Origin: Chryseobacterium polytrichastri
GTDB lineage: Bacteria; Bacteroidota; Bacteroidia; Flavobacteriales; Weeksellaceae
DNA: 64,000 bases
Reading direction: 5' to 3'
NCBI RefSeq assembly: GCF_900142445.1
Contig: NZ_FRAV01000008.1
Location: forward strand, 62,001 to 126,000
The stretch's first letter is position 1, and the number at the start of each line of letters is the position of its first letter. The notes below the pieces were generated by a model. The model had not been told where the DNA came from and made no database searches. It saw only the letters and a program-made list of their open reading frames with translations. The position numbers and the translations under genes were made by a program. This document shows, piece after piece, positions 54,488 through 63,900 of the stretch.

Positions 54488-57187
54488 TCAAATTATTTGT
54501 GTCTTAATGTTTACGATTAAGTTATTAAAAAGGAGGTGATTGTCGGTTAGAATGTTTTTTGAAACCATAACTCTAACGTCTTCCCTTAAATTCACAAACA
54601 ACTTCACTTCATTTGGATTAAATCTAATTTTGTCGAAAGTTGCATTGTCGTTAAGTGCAATTTTTAAATGGTCGGTAATGTTTTCCTTATACATCAGGTT
54701 TTGTCTAATAAAGTCGGGTGTAATTTCACCATCTGAAACAGGTCGTTCAATCATGCAGATTGCAAAACGACTTGGTTTTTTAACGGCTTTTTCTGCCTGA
54801 CTAACAGCAAACTTGAAAGGTTCGGTAGAACCATTGGCAAATGATTTTAGTTCTACAAACATTGACTGTCCATTTTTTGTATTCCTAATTTCAAAATCAT
54901 GTGAGCCCCAACCTTGGTGTATTATTTCCGCTTCAATACCTTCTTGTAAAAGAGCTTCTTTAAAAACCAGTTCCACGTTTTCGCCAATTCGCTTTAAATA
55001 GTCAAAGTGTAATTTGTCTTCAAGTAGTTCTCTTGCATGTTCCATAATTCCTTCCATAGAACCAATTTGACCTACTATTTGAACCAGTTCCTTGATGGAA
55101 TTTACATTATTTGAAATTGCATTGATTTCTGAATCGGAAAGATTTGATTCTGCAAGTTTGGCAAGAGATTGCAACTTTCCGCTTTGAACAATTACAAAAG
55201 CCTGGTCTCGTTTTTCATCGTCAAAAGTTTCTAAAAATAGTTGCGGTCTATGGCTTGCAAACCATTTAAACATTTCCTTTAATTCTTCTATTTCCAAACC
55301 TGAATCATTGAACCATTTGAACGTAAGTCGTAATGCAGTTAAATATGATTTTGATTCTCTGTCGCCACTAAATTCACTAAAGCCATCATCAATTACTTTT
55401 GCGATGCTCTTGTTGCCTTTACTTTTTTCTCTTTTTAGTAGCGTTGTGTTTATTTCAAAATCTTTATGAAGTAGGATTTCTTTATAGTCATTGCCTGTAA
55501 TTAGTAAATGAATTTTAAAAAGACCATCTTCACTATCATCAATTCCTTCGTCCCAATTAATTTCATCTTTCCTATGAAGGAATTTATCAAGTTGATTTGG
55601 AATGATGCTGTATTTGTCAAGGAAATTATCATCGTATTTCAAAGTAAACTCAATGAGTTCATTAAGCCATTTTGTAGAGTCACTAAGCTTTGTTGAAAGA
55701 GTTGGCAAATCTCCAAGTTTGCTCACTTCATCAAGTAAAAAGTCAACAGTAAATTTATTTTTTGTGAAAATGCTGAAATCAATTGCATTATACCAGTTCA
55801 AAAAATTAATTTCTTCTGGAGTTTTATTTGGTTTAAAGCCTGTAACTGATTTATAGAAACTAAGCAAAAATTGCAAATGAGTTTCTTTTTGCATCTCGTC
55901 CGCTGGAATGTATGGGAAAAGGGTGTCTTTTAAAAGAATTCTTTCCGAATAACTGTCCACAATTTTAGCGTTAAGTAATAAGTCTTTTATTTTATCAAGG
56001 ATATTAGTTTTGTACCATGTTTTATCTGTTTCATTTTTCAAATGTATTGTTGGGCAATTCAATAGGTAAAAGCAATCTTTTACAGACTCATTTGAAACAT
56101 GGGTAATTAGTTTGGAAAAAGCGACAACTGCATTTTTGATAATATTTCTATTCGGAACGTCATTATTGCTAAGGTTTATCCCATCTCGTTCATTTTTTGG
56201 AATAAATGACTTTGAATTAATTACAACAGGAAAACTAAAGTCTTCCGTTCCAATCATTGGCAAAGAGCAAAATAGTTTAGTTATACTTTTAGGATAAGGT
56301 AAAATCTTTCCTTGTTGAATATTCACTATTATTTCAGTTCCTTGTTCATTGAATATTTTAAGATTTATTTCTTCGGGTTCTTCATTTTCTTTTAGCCCAA
56401 TTGTTACAACGCTTACATCAACTGCATCAGTTGTTCTATTTTTTATTGAAAACCGTTTTGATTTTGATTGAAAAAAATCATTGCTCTGGTTGTCTATTGT
56501 TACAGATTGAACCTTGGGCATGAAAGCAAGAGTGTAGGGAAGTACATCGGTAACATATTCTAACCCTTTATTGACTATTTCTATTGGGTTTATATTGTCA
56601 AGATGAATAGTTAAATCGTATGTGAAAACTGTATTGAATTCTTTGGGATTATAATCTATGGTTTGGACATTTTGGTTAAGTTCTTTAGATGAATCTTGTA
56701 TTGATTTTTTAAGAGCTTCTTTATCATTGTATTGAAGTCTATTTAAATCAAACTTAAACTTTGAATATGAATCTTGTATTCTTTCAGATTTAATTACACC
56801 TTCTACTGTGATTTTTGCTGAAAGAATATGTGTTGATATGAAGCCCGTTCCAAACTGTCCTATCATATCCTTATCTTTTAATTCTTCGCTGTCTTTTCCT
56901 GAATCAGGGGCAATTAAATTTTCTGTATCAATTGGTCTAAATGGGTTGCCGTTGTGCTTGAATATAATTTTGTTTTCTTGCAATTCTAAAATTATGTCAA
57001 CTGTGTCATTGTAGTCACTTGCATTTTGTAGAAGTTCCCAAAACCACCTCCTTTGTAAATCTAAAACGTTGCTGGGAATCGGCACTAACTTTTCAAGTAG
57101 TCTTTTAGCTGGTATATTTAATCTTTGTTGCTCTCTTGCTTCTTCTAATTCAGAATGAATGTTTTGTTGTTGGAGATTCTCGTTCAT
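54488..57187 (-). CDS. GHKL (Hsp90/sacsin-like) ATPase with C-terminal DUF3883-type domain
   Basis: An 899-residue protein. The N-terminal GHKL ATPase has the N-box ELLQNASD at residues 51-58 and the G-box GQFGTGF at 110-116. A long middle region follows. Near residues 755-800 lies a DUF3883-like PD-(D/E)XK fold (HDFEIRNTKNG, MFVELKSFANG). Proteins of this build are repeatedly found in defence islands. It is placed between elements A and B as a single-gene cassette, next to a second nuclease-like gene. Anti-phage activity is inference. Confidence 0.85.
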   Translation of the reverse strand: MNENLQQQNIHSELEEAREQQRLNIPAKRLLEKLVPIPSNVLDLQRRWFWELLQNASDYNDTVDIILELQENKIIFKHNGNPFRPIDTENLIAPDSGKDSEELKDKDMIGQFGTGFISTHILSAKITVEGVIKSERIQDSYSKFKFDLNRLQYNDKEALKKSIQDSSKELNQNVQTIDYNPKEFNTVFTYDLTIHLDNINPIEIVNKGLEYVTDVLPYTLAFMPKVQSVTIDNQSNDFFQSKSKRFSIKNRTTDAVDVSVVTIGLKENEEPEEINLKIFNEQGTEIIVNIQQGKILPYPKSITKLFCSLPMIGTEDFSFPVVINSKSFIPKNERDGINLSNNDVPNRNIIKNAVVAFSKLITHVSNESVKDCFYLLNCPTIHLKNETDKTWYKTNILDKIKDLLLNAKIVDSYSERILLKDTLFPYIPADEMQKETHLQFLLSFYKSVTGFKPNKTPEEINFLNWYNAIDFSIFTKNKFTVDFLLDEVSKLGDLPTLSTKLSDSTKWLNELIEFTLKYDDNFLDKYSIIPNQLDKFLHRKDEINWDEGIDDSEDGLFKIHLLITGNDYKEILLHKDFEINTTLLKREKSKGNKSIAKVIDDGFSEFSGDRESKSYLTALRLTFKWFNDSGLEIEELKEMFKWFASHRPQLFLETFDDEKRDQAFVIVQSGKLQSLAKLAESNLSDSEINAISNNVNSIKELVQIVGQIGSMEGIMEHARELLEDKLHFDYLKRIGENVELVFKEALLQEGIEAEIIHQGWGSHDFEIRNTKNGQSMFVELKSFANGSTEPFKFAVSQAEKAVKKPSRFAICMIERPVSDGEITPDFIRQNLMYKENITDHLKIALNDNATFDKIRFNPNEVKLFVNLREDVRVMVSKNILTDNHLLFNNLIVNIKTQII

Positions 57188-57258
57188 TAGCTTGCTTTTA
57201 GAATAAGTGTTTTGTTGGTTAATTTATTGTTATCGGGTTTAATACTGTCGTGCATGAC

Positions 57259-57396
57259 GCACAACGGTTTGGCGCTTGGCGAAGAAGAGGATTTCGAAGC
57301 GCTAAACTGTCAACCCAGCTCAAATGTTGATACGAGGCAGAAAGTTCAATTAACCACTGAACCAACTTTTTTGGCAAACGCCTGTTAGCGGTTCGG
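57259..57396 (-). repeat. attC-like imperfect palindrome A
   Basis: The outer arms CGCACAACGGTTTGGCGCTT (57258 onward) and GGCAAACGCCTGTTAGCG (57373-57390) pair imperfectly (GGCG/CGCC, TTGGC/GGCAA-type matches). CTGTTAGCGG is the outer box. It begins 25 bases after the stop of the nuclease gene, and shares ACAACGGTTTG with element B. Confidence 0.6.
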
Positions 57397-57421
57397 TGTT
57401 TTTTTATTTCAGTTATAGTTG

Positions 57422-58630
57422 TCAAATTGTCGGAAAGTGAAAAAGCATTACTTCAACTTGAATCTTTTTTTTGCTGTCGTCTGGCAGAATAAATTCATAG
57501 TTAATAGAATGTTCGTATGTGTCATTTATATGGCTAAAGTAATTTTTGTGTTGAGTAATTTCGGTTTTTATTGTGCTTACAATATTTGTCAATTCTTTTT
57601 GATTAACAAAAAATATTAACGCTGTCTTAGAGTCTCTGTGTGTTAAATAGCCCAAAAGTTGGTCAATAGCCTTTAAAAATTCCTTTTGACCTTTCCAAAA
57701 TTTACATTCTGCTACAAAAAGATTTGTTCCGTCTTTAGCATATTTCAAGAGAATGTCTGTCTTACCTTTTTTGTTGAATGCTTCACCAACACCTGTAGTT
57801 GCTTCATATCTTGTTTCAAGGAATAGCAAAAAAACATCTCTTAAATCTTCTTCGTGTTTATCTTTGTAAATTGAAGGCTTTCGCTCTATTGCTTTTCCAA
57901 CATTATACAATACCTCCCTAATGTCTGCATAAACTTCTTGTTGAAGAATTGGAACTTTTTCTTTCGCTACAGTTTTGCTTGTTTCTGTCGCTGGTGTTGG
58001 AATTGCTTTTTTTACAATAGTTGGAGGAAGTAAATATTCTGTTGATTTTGGATTTACTTTCAATCCAATTTTTTCCATAAAGTCAAACTTTTTTGAAACA
58101 ACTTCTTTTCTACTTTCTATGGATTGTTGAATTAAAGTTTCAAGTCGGTCATTCCAAGGTTTAATTTCAGCGTGTATCGTTGGTAAGTTTGTACTCACCG
58201 TCCCAATGATTTTGTTTATTTCTGAAAAATATGCATTCTCATCAAATTGAGTCAATGTGATAATTGCTTTAATATTTGATTTACCAATGACTACGTTTTT
58301 ATCGAGATAAACAACTGTTGAATGGGAAGGCATACAATAGAATAAGTTGTAGTCACCTTCAAACGGAATAGTTACTGTAATCTCAACAACGTTTCGATTA
58401 TACATTTCTCCCCAATCATTCCTGATTTGTCTTGTTGTTTCTCTTGGCTGTGACGGCTCAGGTTGACCGATTATGATTGGATATATTGTGAATTCATTTT
58501 TTATTTTTTCGACAAGTTCTATAATATCCGTGTTGTCAGTTACTTCTAATTTGTCAATATGTTGTAAAAAGGATTTTCTTTGATTAGATAACACTTCACT
58601 CAAATAATATTTTTGAAATAAGTCACTCAT
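57422..58630 (-). CDS. PD-(D/E)XK nuclease-domain protein
   Basis: A 402-residue protein. The C-terminal third carries a nuclease signature: EEDLRDVFLLFLE near residue 262, KTDILLKYA near 287 and VAECKFWKGQKEF near 308, i.e. E, D and ExK in the right order. The N-terminal part is alpha/beta and unrecognised. It is next to the GHKL ATPase gene, separated by element A, and could form a defence pair or be an independent cassette. Confidence 0.8.
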   Translation of the reverse strand: MSDLFQKYYLSEVLSNQRKSFLQHIDKLEVTDNTDIIELVEKIKNEFTIYPIIIGQPEPSQPRETTRQIRNDWGEMYNRNVVEITVTIPFEGDYNLFYCMPSHSTVVYLDKNVVIGKSNIKAIITLTQFDENAYFSEINKIIGTVSTNLPTIHAEIKPWNDRLETLIQQSIESRKEVVSKKFDFMEKIGLKVNPKSTEYLLPPTIVKKAIPTPATETSKTVAKEKVPILQQEVYADIREVLYNVGKAIERKPSIYKDKHEEDLRDVFLLFLETRYEATTGVGEAFNKKGKTDILLKYAKDGTNLFVAECKFWKGQKEFLKAIDQLLGYLTHRDSKTALIFFVNQKELTNIVSTIKTEITQHKNYFSHINDTYEHSINYEFILPDDSKKKIQVEVMLFHFPTI

Positions 58631-58654
58631 ATTTTGTTTTCTGTTTGTTATTTA

Positions 58655-58698
58655 CACTGACCGCTAACTTTTGTCTTTACGCATTGCGTAAAGACAAA
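58655..58698. repeat. 29-base palindrome with adjoining CCGCTAAC box
   Basis: TTTGTCTTTACGCA (58670-58683), one central T, then TGCGTAAAGACAAA (58685-58698) form a perfect palindrome. CACTGACCGCTAAC (58655-58668) just before it matches, in inverted sense, the outer box of element A (GTTAGCGG). It lies between the nuclease gene and the serine recombinase gene and could be a recombination site or a terminator. Confidence 0.6.
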
Positions 58699-58921
58699 CT
58701 ATATGATATTGGCAAAGCCATTTATGCTACTATTTTTTGACAGCCTATTCATTTTTTTAAGGCTTTCAAAGCATAAATCTAAAAATATAAATTTTTATCA
58801 CTTAAAAGTGATTTTTTATTTTTATAGTTAAAATTTGATTAATTCACTAATGTAATAATAAGAATTATTTGGTGTTTACGGCAATCCGTATTTATACGGA
58901 AATCATATATAAAAACTTGAT

Positions 58922-59527
58922 TTATTTTTTAATTCCCATTTTTTTTATTTCTTCATCAGTATGATGATCAAGAATTTTAGCATACCTGTAAAATGTTGCC
59001 CTGGTCAATCCTAAGGGTTTGTAAATATCTTCCGGACGTAGTGTTGGATCTTTATAAATTGAGCGTAGAAGTAATAGCTTTGAAATTGTTTCTGTGGTAT
59101 AACCTTTTGGCCTTCCTCCTGTTCTTCCTCTTGCTCTGGCAGATTGCAATCCTGCATTGGTTCTTTCTCTTATCAACTCCCTTTCGTACTCAGCAAGAGA
59201 AGCCATTAAATTTAAAAATAGCCTGCCATTAATCGTTGAAGTGTCAACACCATCTACAAGACCTTTTATTATAATTCCTTTGTCACTTAAACTTAAGACA
59301 AGATCAATGATATTTTTTAAACTTCTACCCAATCGATCAAGTCGCCAAACATACAATTCATCACCTTCCCGAAATTGTTCAACCATCTTGTCAAGCTCAG
59401 GTCGATTTTTTGTAGCGCCTGAAATTTTCTCCTGATAAATTTTCTCACAACCAGCTTTTTCTAAAGCTTCAATTTGCAAATCCAAATTTTGATCTTTGGT
59501 TGAAACCCGTGCATATCCTATTTTCAT
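58922..59527 (-). CDS. serine recombinase (resolvase/invertase)
   Basis: A 201-residue small serine recombinase. It begins MKIGYARVSTKDQNLDLQ with the catalytic serine at residue 9; YVWRLDRLGRS and SLAEYERELIRERT are the conserved arginine-containing motifs. The C-terminus is a Hin-type HTH (LTRATFYRYAKILD). Complete and apparently intact. It stands at the upstream end of the cassette-like array and may act on the palindrome at 58670 or on the boundary motifs; this link is inference. Confidence 0.93.
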   Translation of the reverse strand: MKIGYARVSTKDQNLDLQIEALEKAGCEKIYQEKISGATKNRPELDKMVEQFREGDELYVWRLDRLGRSLKNIIDLVLSLSDKGIIIKGLVDGVDTSTINGRLFLNLMASLAEYERELIRERTNAGLQSARARGRTGGRPKGYTTETISKLLLLRSIYKDPTLRPEDIYKPLGLTRATFYRYAKILDHHTDEEIKKMGIKK

Positions 59528-59946
59528 AATTTGTTACATTAAACTCATACGTCATAAATTTATGAAACTGTGTTTAGTGATACGAGATTTTGAGAAAGTT
59601 AATTGAAAAAATAAGATTTCAAAGTGTGCATCTTTTAAAATCTCAAAATACTACCGTTTTCTATATGAGCTTTTATAAATCTAGTTCAGTGAAAAATAAA
59701 AATTTAGAAGATGATTTTATAAAAATATTTAATCTTAAAGAGTTTTCTGATGATCAATGGAATGTTTTTTTTAAGAAATATAATTAAGATAATCTTTACC
59801 ACGCCATAGGTCAATATTTACTCTTACATTAATCTGAAGGTAGGGTAGTTAAAGATTTGATATCTAATGATAAAAGAAGCGATGTTTTTTTTATAGTATA
59901 GAAATTAATTGCTGATTTTGAAAGTAAAAGGTGCAGATGAAAAATA
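59528..59946. other. intergenic region right of the recombinase
   Basis: About 420 bases. A plus-strand frame of 65 codons (59590-59787) starts at TTG and ends DDQWNVFFKKYN; it looks like a C-terminal remnant rather than a gene. No repeats stand out. Confidence 0.35.
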
Positions 59947-60309
59947 TTAACTAAGCTGATAATTAGAAATCACTAATCCCAACATAAAATGAACATAATC
60001 CTGGTCAGCAGTTTTTCTGTTAATCAGTTTGTTTTTGTAATCATAAGAATTGATAACATTAATTAATTTTTGATAGGTATCAAATTCATCGTTTTTAATC
60101 TTTATCCTTAAATGTCCATTTCTTGTGGTTATGATATCATTATTCAGTGTTCTAACCTTAAATAAAATGTGACTAAGTTTTTGATTAAATCGCATTTTTC
60201 CTGTATATCTTTCAACAATATTCACTTTGAATGCATCAAAAATGATAGTATTAAAAACAATATTAGAGCCTTGTTTCTGGGTATTGAGTTCAAGGGTATA
60301 ATTCATCAA
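59947..60309 (-). CDS. hypothetical protein
   Basis: A 120-residue soluble, beta-rich and basic protein (MNYTLELNTQKQGSNIVFN, KINDEFDTYQKLIN-like: KNDEFDTYQKLINVINS). No family recognised. The ATG at 60306 gives the same protein without one methionine. It diverges from the acetyltransferase gene. Confidence 0.55.
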   Translation of the reverse strand: MMNYTLELNTQKQGSNIVFNTIIFDAFKVNIVERYTGKMRFNQKLSHILFKVRTLNNDIITTRNGHLRIKIKNDEFDTYQKLINVINSYDYKNKLINRKTADQDYVHFMLGLVISNYQLS

Positions 60310-60643
60310 TTTATTTTTTGCAAATTTAGGCAGAAGCTAAAAGAATTCAAAATAAATAAAGCCCAGATTTATCACATGAGTGTGTACCGATGGAGTTAAT
60401 ATGAGCTTTAATTTTTTATTCGTTCGAACCCTCATTATATACCTTGCGTTCCTAAAAATATTATCTTTGCTTACTAGAATAACTATGGATGAATAAGTCT
60501 GGGCTGAGTTGCTTCAATTTGAGGTTCTATGTGATCATAGTACCAAATCAGGGTGTTCTGGCGATAATGAATTATCGTTGAAAAGATAGACTTTGTAAGC
60601 TTTATAATTAATTATAATATATTTTATCGTTTAAACAAATATC
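60310..60643. promoter_or_regulatory. divergent regulatory region upstream of the GNAT gene
   Basis: It contains a TAnnTTTG box (TATCTTTG, 60462-60469) and an inverted repeat CGATAAT-GA-ATTATCG (60562-60577) about 70 bases before the GNAT start. The box is 175 bases upstream, so the leader would be long, and the repeat could be an operator within it. Confidence 0.4.
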
Positions 60644-61165
60644 ATGCAGATGGAAGAGCGAAACCTTAGTGTGAAATCTGGTATATACGTCATTAGGCAA
60701 CTCGAAGAATCGGAATTTTTATTATATAAAGATATGCGGTTGGAGGCTTTAAAAGTTGAACCCGCCATGTTTAGAGTAACGGTTCCTCCAGAAACAGAGA
60801 TTACTGATAATGAGTGGCAAGAAAGAATAAAAGAACCTAGAGCTGTTTTTGGACTTTATGCAGAGGATGTGCTGATAGGAATTACGAGTATTATACTTCT
60901 TGATCATGAAGAAGCTTATTTGGGACAATCTTATATTAAAAAAGTACATAGAGGAAAGGGATTATCATCACTTTTTTATAAAATTAGGATGGATTGGGCG
61001 TTAGCAAAACGTTTGAAAAGAATTAGAGTAAGTCATAGAGAAAGTAATCTCGCATCAAAGGCTGCCAATCAAAAATTTGGCTTTAGGTATACCCATACTG
61101 AGCCTTGTAAATGGCAGGATGGACACTCGGAGGATGTTTTGTATTATGTTTTAGATCTGATCTAA
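60644..61165 (+). CDS. GNAT-family N-acetyltransferase
   Basis: A 173-residue GNAT enzyme transferring acetyl from acetyl-CoA to an unknown amine. Visible motifs are VFGLYAEDVLIGITSIIL, the acetyl-CoA loop VHRGKGLSSLFYKIRM, and ASKAANQKFGFRYTH. The start MQMEER gives the usual N-terminus. It stands alone. Confidence 0.88.
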   Translation: MQMEERNLSVKSGIYVIRQLEESEFLLYKDMRLEALKVEPAMFRVTVPPETEITDNEWQERIKEPRAVFGLYAEDVLIGITSIILLDHEEAYLGQSYIKKVHRGKGLSSLFYKIRMDWALAKRLKRIRVSHRESNLASKAANQKFGFRYTHTEPCKWQDGHSEDVLYYVLDLI

Positions 61166-61410
61166 CTTCATATTTTTAAGGTTGTATTTATCCGAAACTT
61201 TACAAAAATTGTTAAGTCTGTTCTTATCATTATAGAATCTTGATATAATGTTAAGCCTACGCATGTACTACATATTTGTATAATAGAGGGGATGACTTCT
61301 CCTGTTTTCTACATTAACCGTGACATTCACTGTCAAGTAGAGCCATAGCCTGCTATCTGTTTTCAATAAGTACTATTGGTCTATAAATTATAGCCTCATT
61401 ATATGAAGCT

Positions 61411-62708
61411 ATGGAAAAAAAGAAAACTCATGACACAGAAGCCATACAGAAAGTAGGGGATACTTTGCTCGTATTACATCATAAGAATAATACGATTCGA
61501 CTTGTTAATGGCGTAAATCCTCAAGGTCAGCTAAAGGAAGTATTACCTCAACATAAAGGTTCTGATGAAGTTCTTCATATTGAGGCTAATGATGAGTCGT
61601 TTGCTCAATTCTTTTCGGATTTCTACAATCAGCTGAAAAACCCTTCTGATTTTTCATTTTTTAAGGTAACGGAATATGACGCTGTTGAAACTGCTAAGGA
61701 GCTACAGGCTTATGTTACGAATGCATCAAAGGATGAAAAGGAAGGACTTAAAGAATATGAGATATCAATAGATGCGGTAAAGGACCGAACTGTTCAGTCT
61801 GTTGCTCAATCTTTTGATTCTAATAAAGTAGGACCTCCTTATCGGTATCAGATTGAGCAGATTAATTGGGGGATAATGGAAAAGTTTGGACTGAATCAGG
61901 AAAAGCTTGAAAAACTGAATGTAATGGAGCCTTTACTCAAAGGATATAAAACACCTCATCTGATTCCTGTTAAGATTAATTTGGGTAAAGCGATTACTAT
62001 AATGGATGCAAGACTTTCGCTTCAATGTAATGATGTTGGAGAAGTGGAACCCTGCATTCATGGAATCCGTAAAGAGCCTGATCTTAATAATGCATTCTTT
62101 GGACATATTTTTACGGTAGAAGATAAAAGGAAGCTTCTCGAAACAGGAAATATGGGGAGGATTGTTAATCTGGTTAATCCTAAGACGGATGAGGTGATTC
62201 CTTCGGTGATTAGCAGAGATCGGCTAACTAATGAACTGGTGGCTTGGAGATCGGGATCTATTAGAGTTCCGTTGGTGATTTGTGGGGTGACTTTGAATGA
62301 AGTACATAAAAAACGCTTAAAGAAGGGAAAGTTTTGTTTATTGAAAATATGTTGTCTAAGAAAGGAACTTTGTTTAATTCGAATGTACAGTTTAATGCAG
62401 ATAAAGGCTATGTGGAGTTTTTATTTAAGAAGAATATTAAGAGTCTTAGGTTGGGAGATTTGGGGAGTAGAGGTAAAGGTGAGGTTCCGACTGTATTTAG
62501 AGGGAAGACGCTTCGTTTATGGCAGATGGATAGATTAAAGGCAGGGGAGACGGCTTATGTTGATGGATTGGTTGATGGGAACGGGAAGAAGTATCAGGGG
62601 TATTTGAGGTTTGATAAGGTGAAGGGGAGGTTGGAGTTTTCGTTTAGGAATGAGAAGAAGGAAAAGATAAATAAGAATGGTATTATCTCGAAAGGAAGGA
62701 AACTTTGA
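61411..62708 (+). pseudogene. DUF4099/DUF3945 protein with a -1 frameshift
   Basis: The first frame encodes a DUF4099-like N-terminus (VGDTLLVLHHKNNTIRLVNG) and a DUF3945-type part (HLIPVKINLGKAITIMDARL, FGHIFTVEDKRKLLETGNMG). At the A6 run 62308-62313 the conserved frame jumps. One added A gives HKKTLKEGKVLFIENM and continues in the second frame (SKKGTLFNSNVQFNADKGY) to the stop at 62708. The family is typical of Bacteroidetes conjugative elements. It may be a real mutation, a phase-variable tract or a sequencing error. Confidence 0.85.
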
Positions 62709-62838
62709 TGCTATATAGACCTTGTGGTTTTTGTATGTTTTTTCTTAGATGTATTTTTCTTATAAATAAAAAAATGGAGATGAGATTGCTACAGCTTTGA
62801 AAAGGTTTTAATATCTGTGTGGGTGATTTTTTTCATGC

Positions 62839-63018
62839 ATGGAATCCATAACACAAATAAAAAAAAGTCAAAACCTATCACCAGAATCATTAGCAAGCTT
62901 TATCTCACGTGTTCCCGATAATTTTAAATCATGGCTCTCAGAAAATCTTGAGAGTTTGCAGAAGAGAAAAAGTAAGCCTTATTTCTTAAAGGAAAATAAA
63001 AATCTAATTAAGTTTTAA
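62839..63018 (+). CDS. small hypothetical protein
   Basis: A 59-codon frame with an ATG at 62839: MESITQIKKSQNLSPESLAS, then FISRVPDNFKSWLSENLESL and a basic tail. Codon use and composition look coding and the helical pattern is regular. Its end overlaps the convergent 63004 gene by 15 bases. It lies 130 bases after the DUF3945 gene on the same strand. No family recognised. Confidence 0.5.
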   Translation: MESITQIKKSQNLSPESLASFISRVPDNFKSWLSENLESLQKRKSKPYFLKENKNLIKF

Positions 63019-63414
63019 CATTTTACTTTTGTCGGATCCTAGGAAATGCAATTCTAAATAAAATTTCACATCTTGTTTAAACCTTATTCCATACTCTTCG
63101 CCAACATTAATACGATAGGATTCGTAATGATTTAGCTTTTTGTATATAAATGTATCAAGACTTCCGAAATCAGTGTCTTCCTTTTCATTATTATTAGTGA
63201 GTCTGGTTTTGGAAATTGAATATCCGTCTATAACTATTGGTTTTTGAGATATGGAAGTAATAACAATACCTTCAAGTCTATCTGACTGAAAATCATAATC
63301 AATTGATACAGCAACTTTCTTTTGGCGATAAACTATGAAAACTATTACGTCTTTAATAATAATTCCCACAGAAAGTAATAAAGCCAAGCCTGCAATTAGA
63401 TCGCTGTTTTCCAT
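63004..63414 (-). CDS. hypothetical single-helix membrane protein
   Basis: A 136-residue protein with one N-terminal membrane helix (LIAGLALLLSVGIIIKDVIV) and a beta-rich cytoplasmic domain (VAVSIDYDFQSDRLEGIVI, GEEYGIRFKQDVKFYLELH). Similar in build to the 53017 product but not obviously homologous. No family recognised. Confidence 0.6.
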   Translation of the reverse strand: MENSDLIAGLALLLSVGIIIKDVIVFIVYRQKKVAVSIDYDFQSDRLEGIVITSISQKPIVIDGYSISKTRLTNNNEKEDTDFGSLDTFIYKKLNHYESYRINVGEEYGIRFKQDVKFYLELHFLGSDKSKMLKLN

Positions 63415-63466
63415 AAAATGTTTTTGTAAATATATTAAAAATCCCCGACCTTAGCCGAGGATAAAA

Positions 63467-63865
63467 CTAATAACCATGTAAGCAGTATAGTTTACTCAGA
63501 CTTAATTTAATCAGCTCTACATCTGATTGCCAGTAGAAATTAATTCCATTTAGCCTTTCTTGAATTTTTTCTGCCATTTCTGTGAAGTCAAGTTCCATAA
63601 TAGCTTCGTAAACGTCATCGGTATCACAACCCGTATCACCTGCATGATTATCAGATATTGTATCAGCCAAATGAACTTTTAATTCTTCTGCATCCATTCC
63701 TGAAGGGTGAGAAGCGTCTTTATTACAAAGAGTTGGTTTTTTATTCCAATTAACATCATCTTCACTGTTATGCTCTAAATCCATTAGTGCTTGATAGCCA
63801 TCTTCTGGATACACGAAATATTTATAACCTTGTTCAATTGCTTGTTTTAGTGTAAGTTTTTCCAT
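63467..63865 (-). CDS. hypothetical acidic protein
   Basis: A 132-residue, acidic soluble protein (LKQAIEQGYKYFVYPEDGY, TISDNHAGDTGCDTDDVYE, LNGINFYWQSDVELIKL). Proteins of this kind occur on mobile elements; no family name can be given. It is the first gene leftward from a divergent, repeat-bearing promoter. Confidence 0.6.
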   Translation of the reverse strand: MEKLTLKQAIEQGYKYFVYPEDGYQALMDLEHNSEDDVNWNKKPTLCNKDASHPSGMDAEELKVHLADTISDNHAGDTGCDTDDVYEAIMELDFTEMAEKIQERLNGINFYWQSDVELIKLSLSKLYCLHGY

Positions 63866-63892
63866 TATTGCAGTATTTGTTGATTCAGATTA

Positions 63893-63900
63893 CAAAAGTA
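63893..63900 (-). promoter_or_regulatory. TAnnTTTG promoter box of the 63467 gene
   Basis: TACTTTTG on the minus strand, 28 bases before the ATG at 63865. It overlaps the left edge of the operator-like repeats. Confidence 0.6.

Noticed and set aside
59590..59787. 65-codon plus-strand frame right of the recombinase
   Set aside because: TTG start directly after stops; could be the tail of a deleted gene but is not supported as a gene.
63238..63254. TTTTTGAGATAT near-match to the boundary motif
   Set aside because: Lies inside the 63004 coding sequence and lacks the ATCG part; chance similarity.
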